From Nematocida parisii ERTm1 (taxonomy: Eukaryota; Microsporidia), in the NCBI RefSeq assembly GCF_000250985.1, contig NW_013524646.1, positions 469,913 to 533,912 on the forward strand: a DNA stretch of 64,000 nt, written 5' to 3'. The notes beneath the pieces are model-generated. The model made no database searches, had not been told where the DNA came from, and worked only from the letters and a program-made list of their open reading frames with translations. The translations under genes and the position numbers were made by a program. Of the stretch, positions 39,501 to 48,809 are shown piece by piece (the stretch's first letter is position 1; each line of letters starts with the position of its first letter).

Positions 39501-41314
39501 TACTCCATGATAAACTGTATGTATACCTTCAGATGGTTGGTCTCCCTAAACATCCTCTTTGCAATGAGGTACTTAGCCATCTCCACTTCTGATGGACTCT
39601 GTGCCCGAATACTCTCTGCTAAACTCTGTGCATTAGACAGTGTAAGCATATTAAAAGACTTCTGCCAGCTCGGGTGCGTCTCTATGTGGCCCAGTGCGTC
39701 TGCAACTAAATCAGAGAATGGCAGGCTCCCTTCAATCTCATTCTTAGAGGTAAGCTCTTGAATGCTTAAATTCCCCCGTATGAACGTGTACAATGACTTG
39801 TTCGCAGCGTACACCTGTGGCATGCGAGAATACTCCTGGGCATAGAACGGGTACTTCTCCAGAATGTCTCCAAATGACTCTAAGCACTTCAGTGCAAATT
39901 TAAACCGGTTACTGCACGGATCCTCCCTAAGGAACAGTGCCATTTTACGCATTGCCGCCTTTGTCCTCTTACTGGAGAGTATTTCGTACTTAATCATCCT
40001 CCCATAAAACATGGACATGGCCATCACCTCCTGAAGACTCAGCCGGTCTAATAAATTGTACTTGACCTCCATCTCATTAAGAATGTGCTCAAATAGCTCC
40101 ATGTCGTACGAGCTTTTATTTGAGGATATCTGCGTCATGTACACAATCGCATCTGAGTTAATCGTCCTCCCAGAGATCACATTGTGCAGGAATTCACTCG
40201 CTTGCTGTTTTAATGTGACTCTCTTCACTAGACACGTCCTGATCTCCGGTATAAGAGCACTTTTAAGCTTAGACAGTAGCATATTAGTGCTTTTCTGTAA
40301 CCCTTTTGATAGTCCCTCCAGTGTTATGCACGTGGAAATAATAATGTCCACAGTCAGTGGCCCTATACTGATCCCTTTTGTTGAACCCTTCCCATACCTG
40401 AATATTATATGGTGTATAAAACTGTTAACAAACTCGTCATTCAATTGCATGCACAGAATAACGCTTAAATCAATTATCTCCCGAGTGATTGCCACTAAAA
40501 TCAAGTCAAGAGAGAACTCCAGTGGATCTAACTCCCTGATAATATACGGCAGTAGCTTACACTCAAGACATGCCACTAAACACTCATCAAGTGAAAATGA
40601 CAGGGCATGCAACTTCTCCATGGTTAATAAGGTTAATTTAGGCTTCCTGTCAAATACCTTCCTAAGAATAAGCCGGCTCCGCTCACTCGGCAGGAGGCAG
40701 TACGAAAACGTGTCCATAAACAGTCGCTCATACTTCTGGGCACTTTTTATAAGGCCAAGACAAATCAGTTCTGGTACAGTGGATATCCCATGGCTCAGAA
40801 TAGAATGACCATCTTCTACATCTAATTCCCCAATTAAGCTGAATAATTCTTCTGTGTTATAATTAGACAGGGCCATTTCCTTCACTGAAGGAGTGTACTC
40901 GTACGTGTCCTTGTACCTGTCTATTAAAAATGACGTGTCCCCACGGTGTAGCTGCACCATATCCGGAGGGAGTGACAATACATGGTAAAGAAATAGTGTC
41001 TGTGCCTTTGTGTGGTGCCACCTCTTGAAGATCCTTTTGAATGGGAATACTTCTGTGGTGACTCTCCACCATAACTCAAAGTACGCCTTTGCCTCTTTCT
41101 TTGATACAACTAAGAAGTCACTGCTGTCCATTTGGAGCAGCACCTCTTTCGGGTTCTCTAACTTAAGCAGGTCCGCAATGAAATCTTCCTTGTCCTTTTG
41201 GTCTTTTCGCAGTGCACTCTTTAACCTGTCGAATAATTCTTTGTTTGTCACTGACAAGTTGCTGGAGACAGTTCGGTCCTTTTCTTGGAGACATTTGCTC
41301 TGTTCCTTCCACAT
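36596..41314 (-). CDS. NOT1: CCR4-NOT complex scaffold NOT1 (CNOT1)
   Basis: A 1572-aa helical-repeat protein, the largest complete gene here. The middle carries the MIF4G-like part: SYDMELFEHILNEM, then SLQEVMAMSMFYGRMIKYEI and RFKFALKCLESFGDILEKYP, matching the Not1 segment that binds the Caf1 deadenylase. Near the C-terminus, LHRHPSYMELL, DYYAVLVKVNESLQ and EQILARLLEKS...PRPLFVRKTLDALL follow the conserved Not1 domain. NOT1 holds the deadenylase and Not module and controls mRNA decay. It is smaller than yeast (2108) and human (2376) forms. The gene is richer in G+C than those at 4-30 kb. Confidence 0.82.
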   Translation of the reverse strand: MWKEQSKCLQEKDRTVSSNLSVTNKELFDRLKSALRKDQKDKEDFIADLLKLENPKEVLLQMDSSDFLVVSKKEAKAYFELWWRVTTEVFPFKRIFKRWHHTKAQTLFLYHVLSLPPDMVQLHRGDTSFLIDRYKDTYEYTPSVKEMALSNYNTEELFSLIGELDVEDGHSILSHGISTVPELICLGLIKSAQKYERLFMDTFSYCLLPSERSRLILRKVFDRKPKLTLLTMEKLHALSFSLDECLVACLECKLLPYIIRELDPLEFSLDLILVAITREIIDLSVILCMQLNDEFVNSFIHHIIFRYGKGSTKGISIGPLTVDIIISTCITLEGLSKGLQKSTNMLLSKLKSALIPEIRTCLVKRVTLKQQASEFLHNVISGRTINSDAIVYMTQISSNKSSYDMELFEHILNEMEVKYNLLDRLSLQEVMAMSMFYGRMIKYEILSSKRTKAAMRKMALFLREDPCSNRFKFALKCLESFGDILEKYPFYAQEYSRMPQVYAANKSLYTFIRGNLSIQELTSKNEIEGSLPFSDLVADALGHIETHPSWQKSFNMLTLSNAQSLAESIRAQSPSEVEMAKYLIAKRMFRETNHLKVYIQFIMEYSETLYLRVREMFFVILRAYAERHAEIDRTDKAPSLRIIGTYLGMLTFTDRVPIISSDFNVKEYLVDSAGKECIYSAVVFVCKYIEECVNSKILGKTSPYVCSILRVLSEIHFLAEGSDLISLEIEICFSKIEIPIEDIYPDISVQEKRLGAKRKASGIANYIELEGVRSMLAHIAVMGLDLAIRDIPYLIVDKIFSICNRTSSEAVKKDFPGRPELAVRAYKNMVCALTVSLACSSTAGPIKASAANNIAHFMRLAGMEDALSNEKISYIVDKNIPICLGIVEYIARERVGAGINLKIDELVEEVSQLPIQPVPGHNIDLYNPKEYTKPSYIIADEIQTITIGEYHEICAYLTSINYKNRESAEAVGPFTSSSAQKKWEDVQKILHEIEKASDEVVKPKLTIDLLESVHAIINFASSSANEMACLFFCQNIIGSIFMLSNQWARTICIQAVYRICKISYSSMREVSSWLIYAEDERKFNPKVIAQMLDHKIMNVLEYDQHLGSTLMRNTQRSKFAVELLKMCIVSDTPVGSPFDYICTIEAVSKTAKGSSDDKVKSLLKEIASRIFLIKKDSQDKKLFDEWTEAYFCKVLGGERSAALGVILRDIKERANNSASLKEFIKCGFSAAMEAYLRARKECSPIKYLKFESLAVLISTISTAPDVLSECLSILVEIFIDGIDIQYYQIQTLFTRTLQVILENITVDHEDVIFNFLTVMRPTCFGFFLSGFVELVFSDYIIRNMFLRNAFRGVAILDWIYQALRLFEPSPALDSLVYACAAFVLQLKRYAPNFYSHYSYLALLMVPIGPPMVLLRNVWSLHRHPSYMELLMQHKHIIINTDYYAVLVKVNESLQEKSPDVFSVTSNEELLSHVLVDSLTNHADSSKVYQNIILDLFSQPGRISCKEQILARLLEKSCAPSPRPLFVRKTLDALLNAQAYMETLGEIVRRDKEILSKLIVKVSTILATDTVLN

Positions 41315-41511
41315 ACAAGAAAATAAAAATTAAACAAGAATTTATAGATACAAATTCAGTTTAATAAAAAAACTTCACATGGATATATTTGGTAAGGAAT
41401 CTCCTAATTAGGAAATAACAGCAAGTAACCTGAAATATTACATTATTTATGCGTACAGTTAATTTATATGAAGAATTTTCAATAGTAGTAATAACCCGAT
41501 CTAACCCGAAT

Positions 41512-42591
41512 TTATTCTAGTCCACCCGTATTATACGGAAGTATTTTACTTACAGCGTTAATTGCCGTGGTGTACGCATCTGCGAGTGTACCCGTCCCAC
41601 CCGTACGTGCCCACCCTATCCTGTATACGGGAATGGATATGTCCCTTAACATACCTGAAATATCCGTGTTTATTGGGGCGTACCCAATGGCTGAAATTAT
41701 CCTGTCGTATACACGGACTGCTTCCACTCCAGTAATACGGTCCCTTGTGGTTAGCTTATACTTCACGGCACTATTAGTTACATTATGTACATTCGGGTTA
41801 TTCGGCCATACACCGGGCTTATTCGACCCGTCTGGCGCATACCTCTCTACACTCACTGGGACTTCATTGAAAATAAACTTGGCTGATTTACGCGCAGGTG
41901 CTTGATTACTCGACAGAAGAAGTGCTTTCCTTTTTAGTGCGCGTGATTGTTCTGGGGTGATTGTTTTTTTAATCCAGTTTTTTACTTTTTCCGTTATAAT
42001 TACCATAACGGGATATGATAAAAATTTTGATAGTACAGGATTTGTAAATTTAGACTGTTCAGGAGAACTCCTCCCTATTAAATCAACAGAGGCCACAGAT
42101 ACTTCTGATAATGAAGGATGGCCCATATCCCGGCCGTGTAAAAGTACCCGTGCAATGTCCAGTGACACATTCCCATTCCCAATCACAGCGACCGTCCCAC
42201 TCGCTAGAACTTTCTCGTTCGCTGATATACTCCCCAGTATATCACTGGCACTAAGCACGTGCTCGCACCCGGGAATGTCCGACACTCTCCTGGGCTCAGC
42301 ACCCGTCGCAATAATCACTGCATCGTACTTCTTCTCTATCTCAGATACTTTCATTATCCGGGTTATGTCTGCTCCTTTAATTAGGTTTATTCTACTGTCT
42401 GTGAATACTCGCTCTAACCCAGGGATTGTCTTTCTTATGCGGACTTGGTCGGGTGCGACTCCTTTCCTTAAATTTCCGAGTGTCTCCCGGGATATCTCAA
42501 AAATATCGAAAGTGGTTCTGCTGCACCTGGCCATGCACTCCCTGATGAAGTAGGCAGCTGCTGGGCCTGCCCCTATAATACACAAATGCAT
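41512..42591 (-). CDS. ARH1: Ferredoxin/adrenodoxin-NADP+ reductase (Arh1/FDXR), probably mitosomal
   Basis: A 359-aa FAD- and NADP-dependent reductase. The FAD loop is CIIGAGPAAAY at the extreme N-terminus, ATGAEPRRVSDIPG is the second FAD region, the NADP loop is VIGNGNVSLDIARVLL, and GWARTGGTGTLADAY is the C-terminal FAD contact (GWxxxGPxG type). It would supply electrons to ferredoxin for iron-sulfur cluster assembly in the mitosome, the reduced mitochondrion of microsporidia. No N-terminal targeting peptide exists: the Rossmann strand begins at residue 2. It is shorter than yeast Arh1 (493). Only 9 bp separate its ATG from the ATG of the divergent membrane protein. Confidence 0.9.
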   Translation of the reverse strand: MHLCIIGAGPAAAYFIRECMARCSRTTFDIFEISRETLGNLRKGVAPDQVRIRKTIPGLERVFTDSRINLIKGADITRIMKVSEIEKKYDAVIIATGAEPRRVSDIPGCEHVLSASDILGSISANEKVLASGTVAVIGNGNVSLDIARVLLHGRDMGHPSLSEVSVASVDLIGRSSPEQSKFTNPVLSKFLSYPVMVIITEKVKNWIKKTITPEQSRALKRKALLLSSNQAPARKSAKFIFNEVPVSVERYAPDGSNKPGVWPNNPNVHNVTNSAVKYKLTTRDRITGVEAVRVYDRIISAIGYAPINTDISGMLRDISIPVYRIGWARTGGTGTLADAYTTAINAVSKILPYNTGGLE

Positions 42592-42600
42592 TTTTTTACC

Positions 42601-42888
42601 ATGAAAAAATCCAAGGAAGTTCCGCTTACGGGACTCTTTGAAAAGGGTTATGCTGAATATTTCGGGTTATGCCTGGTGTTCACGGGGGGTGCATGGATGA
42701 TTATTTCAGTGCTTGACTCATTCCGGGTTATGCCTGTTTCTGGTGATTTGTGTAATTATGTGGCTGTGTGTATTATATATACATTACTGTGCGTATACGG
42801 GTTTATTGGGGCCAGGGGTGTATGCGTGGCACTTACGGTTAATTCTCAGTGCGGTGACTCTCCTGATGGGTGCCATGCCAAGGACTAA
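42601..42888 (+). CDS. Small two-helix membrane protein (95 aa)
   Basis: Unrecognised. Two hydrophobic helices (about residues 21-42 and 56-82) flank a short loop, with a Lys-rich N-terminus (MKKSKEVPLTG) and a C-terminal Cys/Asp-rich tail (NSQCGDSPDGCHAKD). An ATG at 42586, 15 bases upstream, is in frame but overlaps the ARH1 start. The size and layout would fit small ER subunits such as Dpm2/Dpm3 or PIG-type proteins, but no motif decides. It probably is a real gene, given the close divergent arrangement and non-random composition. Confidence 0.55.
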   Translation: MKKSKEVPLTGLFEKGYAEYFGLCLVFTGGAWMIISVLDSFRVMPVSGDLCNYVAVCIIYTLLCVYGFIGARGVCVALTVNSQCGDSPDGCHAKD

Positions 42889-43141
42889 TTGACATATGCT
42901 GAGTGTGCATAATTTATTATGCACTGTGTAATAAATTATAATTAGTTATGCTATTAGTATACTACAGTAATACATTATGAAATTATGGCCGTGTTTAATT
43001 ATGCACTAAACCGGCTTGGCCTGGTTTTATTCATACTGTACACTCCTGCATACGCTCTTGCAGTATATTTGAATATTCTTTAATTTTATAAACCAGTACA
43101 TAAATTATTTTTGTATTTTTTATTGGGGAGACTTTATAAAT

Positions 43142-45985
43142 TTATTTAAAAATCAGGGATTTAATCGTAGATTCAACCAGGCTTAAATCGGCTGTGAGTA
43201 CGCCCATCACACGGGGAGACTTTCCACCAATTTTCATTTTGTTTATGGGGCAGTTACTGAATGCGGACTTAACTCGTTCCACGCCCTCGTGTAAGGACCC
43301 GTTTATGACAGTCTCATCCTGTGCTGCGTATAGGATTACCCCTTCCCTGGCCTGTTTTTCAAGTACTTGGACCATTCCTGCCACGAGTTTATTCACTTGC
43401 TGGACGGGTGTCCCTTCAAAGGGCTTGCATACGAAAAGCACGGGATCGGAGGTGTCCTTTAAGGACTCCCTTAACAGGGCGCATTCACTGTCAAAGTGTT
43501 TCTTCCTGTCTTTTATTTGCTGTTTCTGGAAGTCTTCTAGGGCATCGCGTATTTGGCTTGATTCAATTAACGGGATTACTGCTTCATCCACGGCTTCCCT
43601 TATCCCCTGGGCTGATTCTGGGGTTATCCTTGTTGATCGGATCTTATTCGCTGTACTCTCTGCTGAAATTGCTTTCTCAGAGCACAGGGCACTGATCCTT
43701 CTGACTCCTCTGGATATGCTTGATTCGCCTATTATACGCACTCTCCGTATATCTCCCGTGTTTATTACGTGCGTACCCCCACAGAGTTCAGCTGATGTAA
43801 TTGGCGTGCTGGTTCTGGTGGACTTACTGGACGTATTGCGTACACTCACTACACGCACGGTTTCTGGGTACTCTTCATCTTTCATGTGCCGGATGCCTTT
43901 GATTTTAATTGCTTCAGCATACGGCATGAACTCAACGGATACGCCCTCTTTCCCTTCTACTATTTCATTGATTATGCCCTCCACGGCAGATACTTCTGCT
44001 TTGGTGAGGGGACTGCCGTAGTGAAAATCGAATCGGAGTAAATCTTCACTGACTAAACTGCCGCACTGCTTTATTTCATCAGCACCCGTCTTACGCAGTA
44101 CTTGGGACAGTGCGTAGTTCAGAAGGTGTGTCGCAGTGTGTGCACGTGCGAGTCTTTCCCTTCTCTCCGTGTCTACCATGCACACGGCATTCTGTGTGGT
44201 AGACCCTTCAAGCCTGCCCATGTGCATGACGTACCTCCCGTATTTCTTAGTGTCCTGGACAGTGAATACGCCGTGTACGCCCGCTCCTTTCTGAGTGTGT
44301 GCTGTGCGTATGCTTAGCTGTGAGAGTTTCTTGATTATATCGGCACTGTCTGAGTCTGTGGGTTCAGTGAACAGGATGGTGCCTTTATCGCCTTCTTGTC
44401 CACCGGACTCACTGTAGAAAGATGTCTGGTCAAGGATTATACCGCATACATCTTCTGATTTATGCGTGTGCACTGACTGCACTGTAAAGTCGATTATCTC
44501 TCCTGAGTGCTTAATCGCCACTGCACTGGCAAGTATTGGCTCGTTACTGTACTTGTACTTATCCACAGTCGGCTGTTTGTTCTGGTTTCTGTCAAGTGCA
44601 TCGAGGTCGTGCACTGTCAGGTGTAAACCTTCACTGGTCTTCTGGTTATTCTTTGACAGGGCTTTAGCTGCTGCCTGGGCTTCTTTAAACCCGGCACTAT
44701 CCACGGCCACTCCTTCTTGTTCTGCTACGGCCATGGTTAAGTCAATAGGGAACCCGTACCTGTCATAAAGCACAAATGCAGAACTCCCTGGAAGGATCCT
44801 TCTCCCGCCTGCTTTCTTTGCATCTGCAAGCATTTCCATGAGGATTGATAATCCTTTCCCAAGGGTTTTTGTGAACTGTGCCTCTTCTTCCCTCACAACC
44901 TGTACGATCGCATCAAGCGGCTGCTCTGTCTGATATATCTGGCTGAACTCATTGAAGACTTGCTCTACAAGAAGGGGCAGTAGCCCAGGAGACTTCTTCA
45001 AGTGCAAGTACTGGAACCCAAGTGCTCTTCTGAGTATTTTCCTGATGGTGTACCCCTTCCCATCATTACTTGGCATGACATTATCCATTAGTGATACAGT
45101 TAATGTCCTACTGTGGTCAGCAATCACTCTGTACGCAATATCTTTCTTATCCGTGAGTATGCCGGTGTACTCCTCTACACCCAGCACTCTCTGAATTGTC
45201 CTGAACAGAGGCATGAATAAATCCGTGTTGTAATTACTCTTCTCTCCCTGTAGTATGCTTAGTACACGCTCTAATCCCATGCCCGTATCAATGTGCTTCT
45301 TTGGGAGTGCTGCCAGTCCGGTCTCCTCTCTGTTGTACTGAATGAATACAATATTCCATATTTCAAGCACGTCTGGATCATCTTGATTAACTATCCCGGA
45401 TGCATCCCGTCCACCGACTCGGTCGTAATGAATCTCTGAGCACGGTCCACACGGTCCGACAGGACCCATCTCCCAGAAGTTCTCTTTAGCACCAAATCCA
45501 AGTATCCTTGAGTCTGGCAAGTACTGCCTCCACAGATTCTGTGTCTCCGTATCACACGGTAAGTTCTGTGATGGGTCCCCGTGGAAGTAGCTCACATATA
45601 TTCTATCCTTGTCCAGTCTAAGCACTTCAGTCAGGAATACCCACCCGAAATGAATGGCTTCTTTCTTGAAGTAGTCTCCAAAACTCCAATTCCCAAGCAT
45701 TTCAAAGAATGTGTGGTGGTACGTGTCCTTCCCTACATCATCTAAATCATTATGCTTACCACCTGCTCTAATACACTTTTGGTAGTTGCACGCTCTTCTT
45801 AGCTCTCCATACGGCGTGCCAGTAATGGCCAGGTCTAAGAACTTCTTCTTAAACTGGACCATCCCACTGTTCGTGAACAGAAGTGTCGGGTCATCTGGGC
45901 TCACTGATGAAGATCTCCAGTGCGTATGCCCCTCCTTCTCAAAATACTCAATAAATGCACTTCTTAGCCTAGCTGCAGTCCACAT
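43142..45985 (-). CDS. ALA1: Alanyl-tRNA synthetase
   Basis: A 947-aa class II synthetase that charges tRNA-Ala. The start MWTAARLRSAFIEYFEKEGH is canonical, with motif 1 to 3 regions (e.g. WEMGPVGPCGPCSEIHYDR, DTGMGLERVLSILQG). The editing domain carries HTATHLL near residue 615 and CGGTHV near 733, whose His and Cys residues bind zinc. The C-terminal oligomerisation part is complete (about 780-947). Length matches yeast Ala1 (958). Microsporidia have one copy since mitosomes do not translate. The gene is GC-richer than the left half of the window. A 25-bp repeat lies just upstream (46073-46126). Confidence 0.97.
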   Translation of the reverse strand: MWTAARLRSAFIEYFEKEGHTHWRSSSVSPDDPTLLFTNSGMVQFKKKFLDLAITGTPYGELRRACNYQKCIRAGGKHNDLDDVGKDTYHHTFFEMLGNWSFGDYFKKEAIHFGWVFLTEVLRLDKDRIYVSYFHGDPSQNLPCDTETQNLWRQYLPDSRILGFGAKENFWEMGPVGPCGPCSEIHYDRVGGRDASGIVNQDDPDVLEIWNIVFIQYNREETGLAALPKKHIDTGMGLERVLSILQGEKSNYNTDLFMPLFRTIQRVLGVEEYTGILTDKKDIAYRVIADHSRTLTVSLMDNVMPSNDGKGYTIRKILRRALGFQYLHLKKSPGLLPLLVEQVFNEFSQIYQTEQPLDAIVQVVREEEAQFTKTLGKGLSILMEMLADAKKAGGRRILPGSSAFVLYDRYGFPIDLTMAVAEQEGVAVDSAGFKEAQAAAKALSKNNQKTSEGLHLTVHDLDALDRNQNKQPTVDKYKYSNEPILASAVAIKHSGEIIDFTVQSVHTHKSEDVCGIILDQTSFYSESGGQEGDKGTILFTEPTDSDSADIIKKLSQLSIRTAHTQKGAGVHGVFTVQDTKKYGRYVMHMGRLEGSTTQNAVCMVDTERRERLARAHTATHLLNYALSQVLRKTGADEIKQCGSLVSEDLLRFDFHYGSPLTKAEVSAVEGIINEIVEGKEGVSVEFMPYAEAIKIKGIRHMKDEEYPETVRVVSVRNTSSKSTRTSTPITSAELCGGTHVINTGDIRRVRIIGESSISRGVRRISALCSEKAISAESTANKIRSTRITPESAQGIREAVDEAVIPLIESSQIRDALEDFQKQQIKDRKKHFDSECALLRESLKDTSDPVLFVCKPFEGTPVQQVNKLVAGMVQVLEKQAREGVILYAAQDETVINGSLHEGVERVKSAFSNCPINKMKIGGKSPRVMGVLTADLSLVESTIKSLIFK

Positions 45986-46072
45986 CTGAAAAATAAAAAA
46001 TATTCAGCTGCTATAAAAATAAAAATCGCATGCGGTGGGCATACGCCACTGAATACAAAAATGCACAACTGC

Positions 46073-46126
46073 TAAAAATGGCAATTTCCGTTATTTTCCG
46101 TTAAAAATGGCAATTTCCGTTATTTT
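46073..46126. repeat. 25-bp direct repeat upstream of ALA1
   Basis: Two copies of a 25-base unit, TAAAAATGGCAATTTCCGTT plus ATTTT, at 46073-46097 and 46102-46126, lie within the 189-bp gap between the 3' end of RRP12 and the start of ALA1. Position suggests a promoter element or the 3' end region of RRP12. Confidence 0.75.
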
Positions 46127-46174
46127 GAATTTTGAATTATTTCTGTTTGTTTATTTATTCTGTAACTGCACTTA

Positions 46175-48778
46175 TTAAGACCGCTTTACTCTTTTTTGTC
46201 TGTTGTTCTTAATGAATTTCTGGTCTTTTATTCGCATTTTACCGTCTCCATCCACGACAATTCTTTGCTCCTCTTCTTGCTTATACGCTGAGGACCGCTG
46301 CTTTATTAACTCAGTCTGTGGTGGTGTTAAGACAGAAGGCCCCTTCTTCTCGACAATCTTTCTTAAGATTAATTTCAGGTTCTCACTTAATTTCAGCTTA
46401 AAGTGGAAGATGATCCTGTCCAGGCAGACGAGTGCTCTTGTTAAGTACTTATTTATCTGGTCCATCTCTATAAGTACAATGGATAAGAACCCGATTGAAG
46501 CCTTCCCTACAGCATACTTATTCTCTGCTGAGAGATCTTCAATTATGCCCATGGCCATTTCAACCACTTCAATAGAAACCTTCTCCCTTCCCTGGTAGAA
46601 GAGCGAGGAGAGGATGGCCACTGCACCTGCTTGGTAATCAACTGGCTTACCGGGGATACCTGCCATGATCATTTTAGCTACTTCATCAAGTACGCCTGGT
46701 GAGTACGTGGCTGCCATTTCATTTATTATGTCAAATGATACACTCCTGTTACGGCCACCTTCTGTCCGGACGGCTCTGGCCATTTCGAATACGAGTCTGC
46801 ACAGAGGCACACCTTCTGTTATGTTATGCCTCTTGAGTATTTCGTATATAACAGAGAGTCGTAAATGCCTACTGCACTGGAATAAGACGTCATCTGTTCG
46901 CTGGTCTAAGAAGAAGTCGCACAGTGACCTGGGGCAGAATCCACCTTGTACGAGTGCCAGCAGTACTTTATACCCCATCTTCTGTGTCCGTAAGTGTGTG
47001 GATATGACGTATCTGAGCACACCTTCAGTGAACTTGGTGTCTTTAACGTACTGATGCGCTACGATTTCCAGGAGGGGTGCATTCTCAATGAATACTTTCT
47101 CTGGTGCAGGCACGTCATTCTCCTTCCTGTTTATTTCAGGCTTTAACTCCCCCGTGAAGAACTCTCCTGAGAATACGAATGCCGTATCTATGATATTCGC
47201 ATAGTACTTCCTCTGCCATGCACTGTCTAAAACCTTTGTGAATGACCGGAGTGCGTCTCTCTCATTCTCTGCCTGTGTCTGCTTGAACTTAAGCACGAGT
47301 CGCTCGAATAAGTCGACCGCAATAGAGAACGTCTTCAGAATATTTGTCTTAAGGGTGGTTGTTTCTGGGTCAGCACCGATATGCCTGTGTGCTTCTTCTA
47401 TAAGGATTGTTATACCCTGTGCGATATATCCAGTTACTGAATTATTCGACAGGAAGAAGGGTAATTGCCGTACAAAATGAGAAAACACTCCATTTGAATC
47501 CTTCATGCCCCGACAGAATGAAGGGAAGCATGACCAAAGTGCTTCATACTGCGTACTGTCCTCATTCCTCTTCTCTACCTCTATCTCAGGCATAAACCTG
47601 CGTATAAACACTTCAATATCCGATGAGTGCACTGCTGACTTTATCATGGGCAGCCAGTAGAAGAACTCTCTCTCCTTAACACTCCACATGAACCTGTCCA
47701 CGCCTATATTCCCTATAATTAATTCTATGCTTTTGTTCATCCTTACATCCTCTTCATTATAGCAGTACTGTGCTAGTACAACTATAAGCTTAGTGAACAG
47801 AGATACTCGTCCCTTAAGTGATAATAATAAATTGTGCAGTGACTCGTACACCGCCTGTGTGATTTTCTTATTCTTTGATATGTGCTCCTTTATGATTTCT
47901 TTAATGCCTTCTTCTACTGCAGAGGTCTCTGATACAATAAATTCACATCCCATCTGAAGGGACACGCCCGCACTGGCCCTCATCACACCAGATACGTAAT
48001 TTATAAGAATGCATATTTCATCTTCTTTATCAGATCCTTTTGATAGTGCATCCTCTACAACCTCTAAGTGTGTACTTAATAATTCCTGTGGGGTACTCTT
48101 TAAAATTGCTTCTGCAAATGTAATTGCCTGTACGCTCACGGACTTACTCTCCCTCTGTAGTTTTACTGCGATATTTAGCATACTCTCAGCCATTCCGTAT
48201 TTAGTAATCTCCCGCATGAACTGGTTCAGTATGGAAATAACCCTGCCTGAGTGCTCTAAATTAACTTCTGATAGTGCTTCTACTGTCATCACTAGCTTAG
48301 AGAATGTAATACTCCCTCCTGTGGTACCACTGCTTTCTTCGTGTATAATTATCCGGCGTAGGACAGGAATAGCTCTCTTCCTGATCTTAGGTGACTTTAC
48401 AGTACACAGAACAATTATATTATCTATAATGCTCTGGTCAGTGTACGCCTCAGGTGTACATACGGCCTTAAGCATAAGTGTAAAGAACCCCTTGTCACTC
48501 CAACTGTTCCCATTCGTAGAGTGAGATATCTTATTAAGACACACCCTCACTGGGTTTGCTAAGTCCCCTAATTGTTCTGGCGCATACTTACAGGATATCT
48601 TCAGACACTCCTCTGTATACGCACCCATTGTCTCAACTGTCTCCTTTAATAAATCAAATGAAGCCAGCCACATCTCTTGTGGTGTGGCTTCTTTTCCTTT
48701 CTTTTCCAGTGCACTCTTTATTCTTTCTTCTAATATATTCGTCATTCTATCAGACTGCTCCTCTGCTGGTCTACTCAT
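46175..48778 (-). CDS. RRP12: Ribosomal RNA processing protein RRP12-like
   Basis: An 867-aa HEAT/ARM-like repeat protein with the features of Rrp12: the central STQYEALWSCFPSFCRGMKD part (xxIWxLLPxFCxxPxD type), repeats with SFDIINEMAATYSPGVLDEV and AVAILSSLFYQGREK, and a C-terminal basic tail with QKFIKNNRQKRVKRS. RRP12 joins pre-40S and pre-60S particles and helps export and final cleavage. It is shorter than yeast Rrp12 (1228). Helical repeats make distant identification uncertain, but the central motif and basic tail together are telling. It starts 31 bp from the divergent SWIM gene. Confidence 0.75.
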   Translation of the reverse strand: MSRPAEEQSDRMTNILEERIKSALEKKGKEATPQEMWLASFDLLKETVETMGAYTEECLKISCKYAPEQLGDLANPVRVCLNKISHSTNGNSWSDKGFFTLMLKAVCTPEAYTDQSIIDNIIVLCTVKSPKIRKRAIPVLRRIIIHEESSGTTGGSITFSKLVMTVEALSEVNLEHSGRVISILNQFMREITKYGMAESMLNIAVKLQRESKSVSVQAITFAEAILKSTPQELLSTHLEVVEDALSKGSDKEDEICILINYVSGVMRASAGVSLQMGCEFIVSETSAVEEGIKEIIKEHISKNKKITQAVYESLHNLLLSLKGRVSLFTKLIVVLAQYCYNEEDVRMNKSIELIIGNIGVDRFMWSVKEREFFYWLPMIKSAVHSSDIEVFIRRFMPEIEVEKRNEDSTQYEALWSCFPSFCRGMKDSNGVFSHFVRQLPFFLSNNSVTGYIAQGITILIEEAHRHIGADPETTTLKTNILKTFSIAVDLFERLVLKFKQTQAENERDALRSFTKVLDSAWQRKYYANIIDTAFVFSGEFFTGELKPEINRKENDVPAPEKVFIENAPLLEIVAHQYVKDTKFTEGVLRYVISTHLRTQKMGYKVLLALVQGGFCPRSLCDFFLDQRTDDVLFQCSRHLRLSVIYEILKRHNITEGVPLCRLVFEMARAVRTEGGRNRSVSFDIINEMAATYSPGVLDEVAKMIMAGIPGKPVDYQAGAVAILSSLFYQGREKVSIEVVEMAMGIIEDLSAENKYAVGKASIGFLSIVLIEMDQINKYLTRALVCLDRIIFHFKLKLSENLKLILRKIVEKKGPSVLTPPQTELIKQRSSAYKQEEEQRIVVDGDGKMRIKDQKFIKNNRQKRVKRS

Positions 48779-48809
48779 TAATAAAAATTTTCATTTCCGT
48801 TGTTAATTT

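Noticed and set aside
40056-40808. 250-aa plus-strand frame opposite NOT1
   Set aside because: Antisense shadow of the NOT1 coding sequence.
43194-44021. 275-aa plus-strand frame opposite alanyl-tRNA synthetase
   Set aside because: It is a shadow of ALA1 codon bias in a GC-richer gene; Ser/Thr-rich and without family features.
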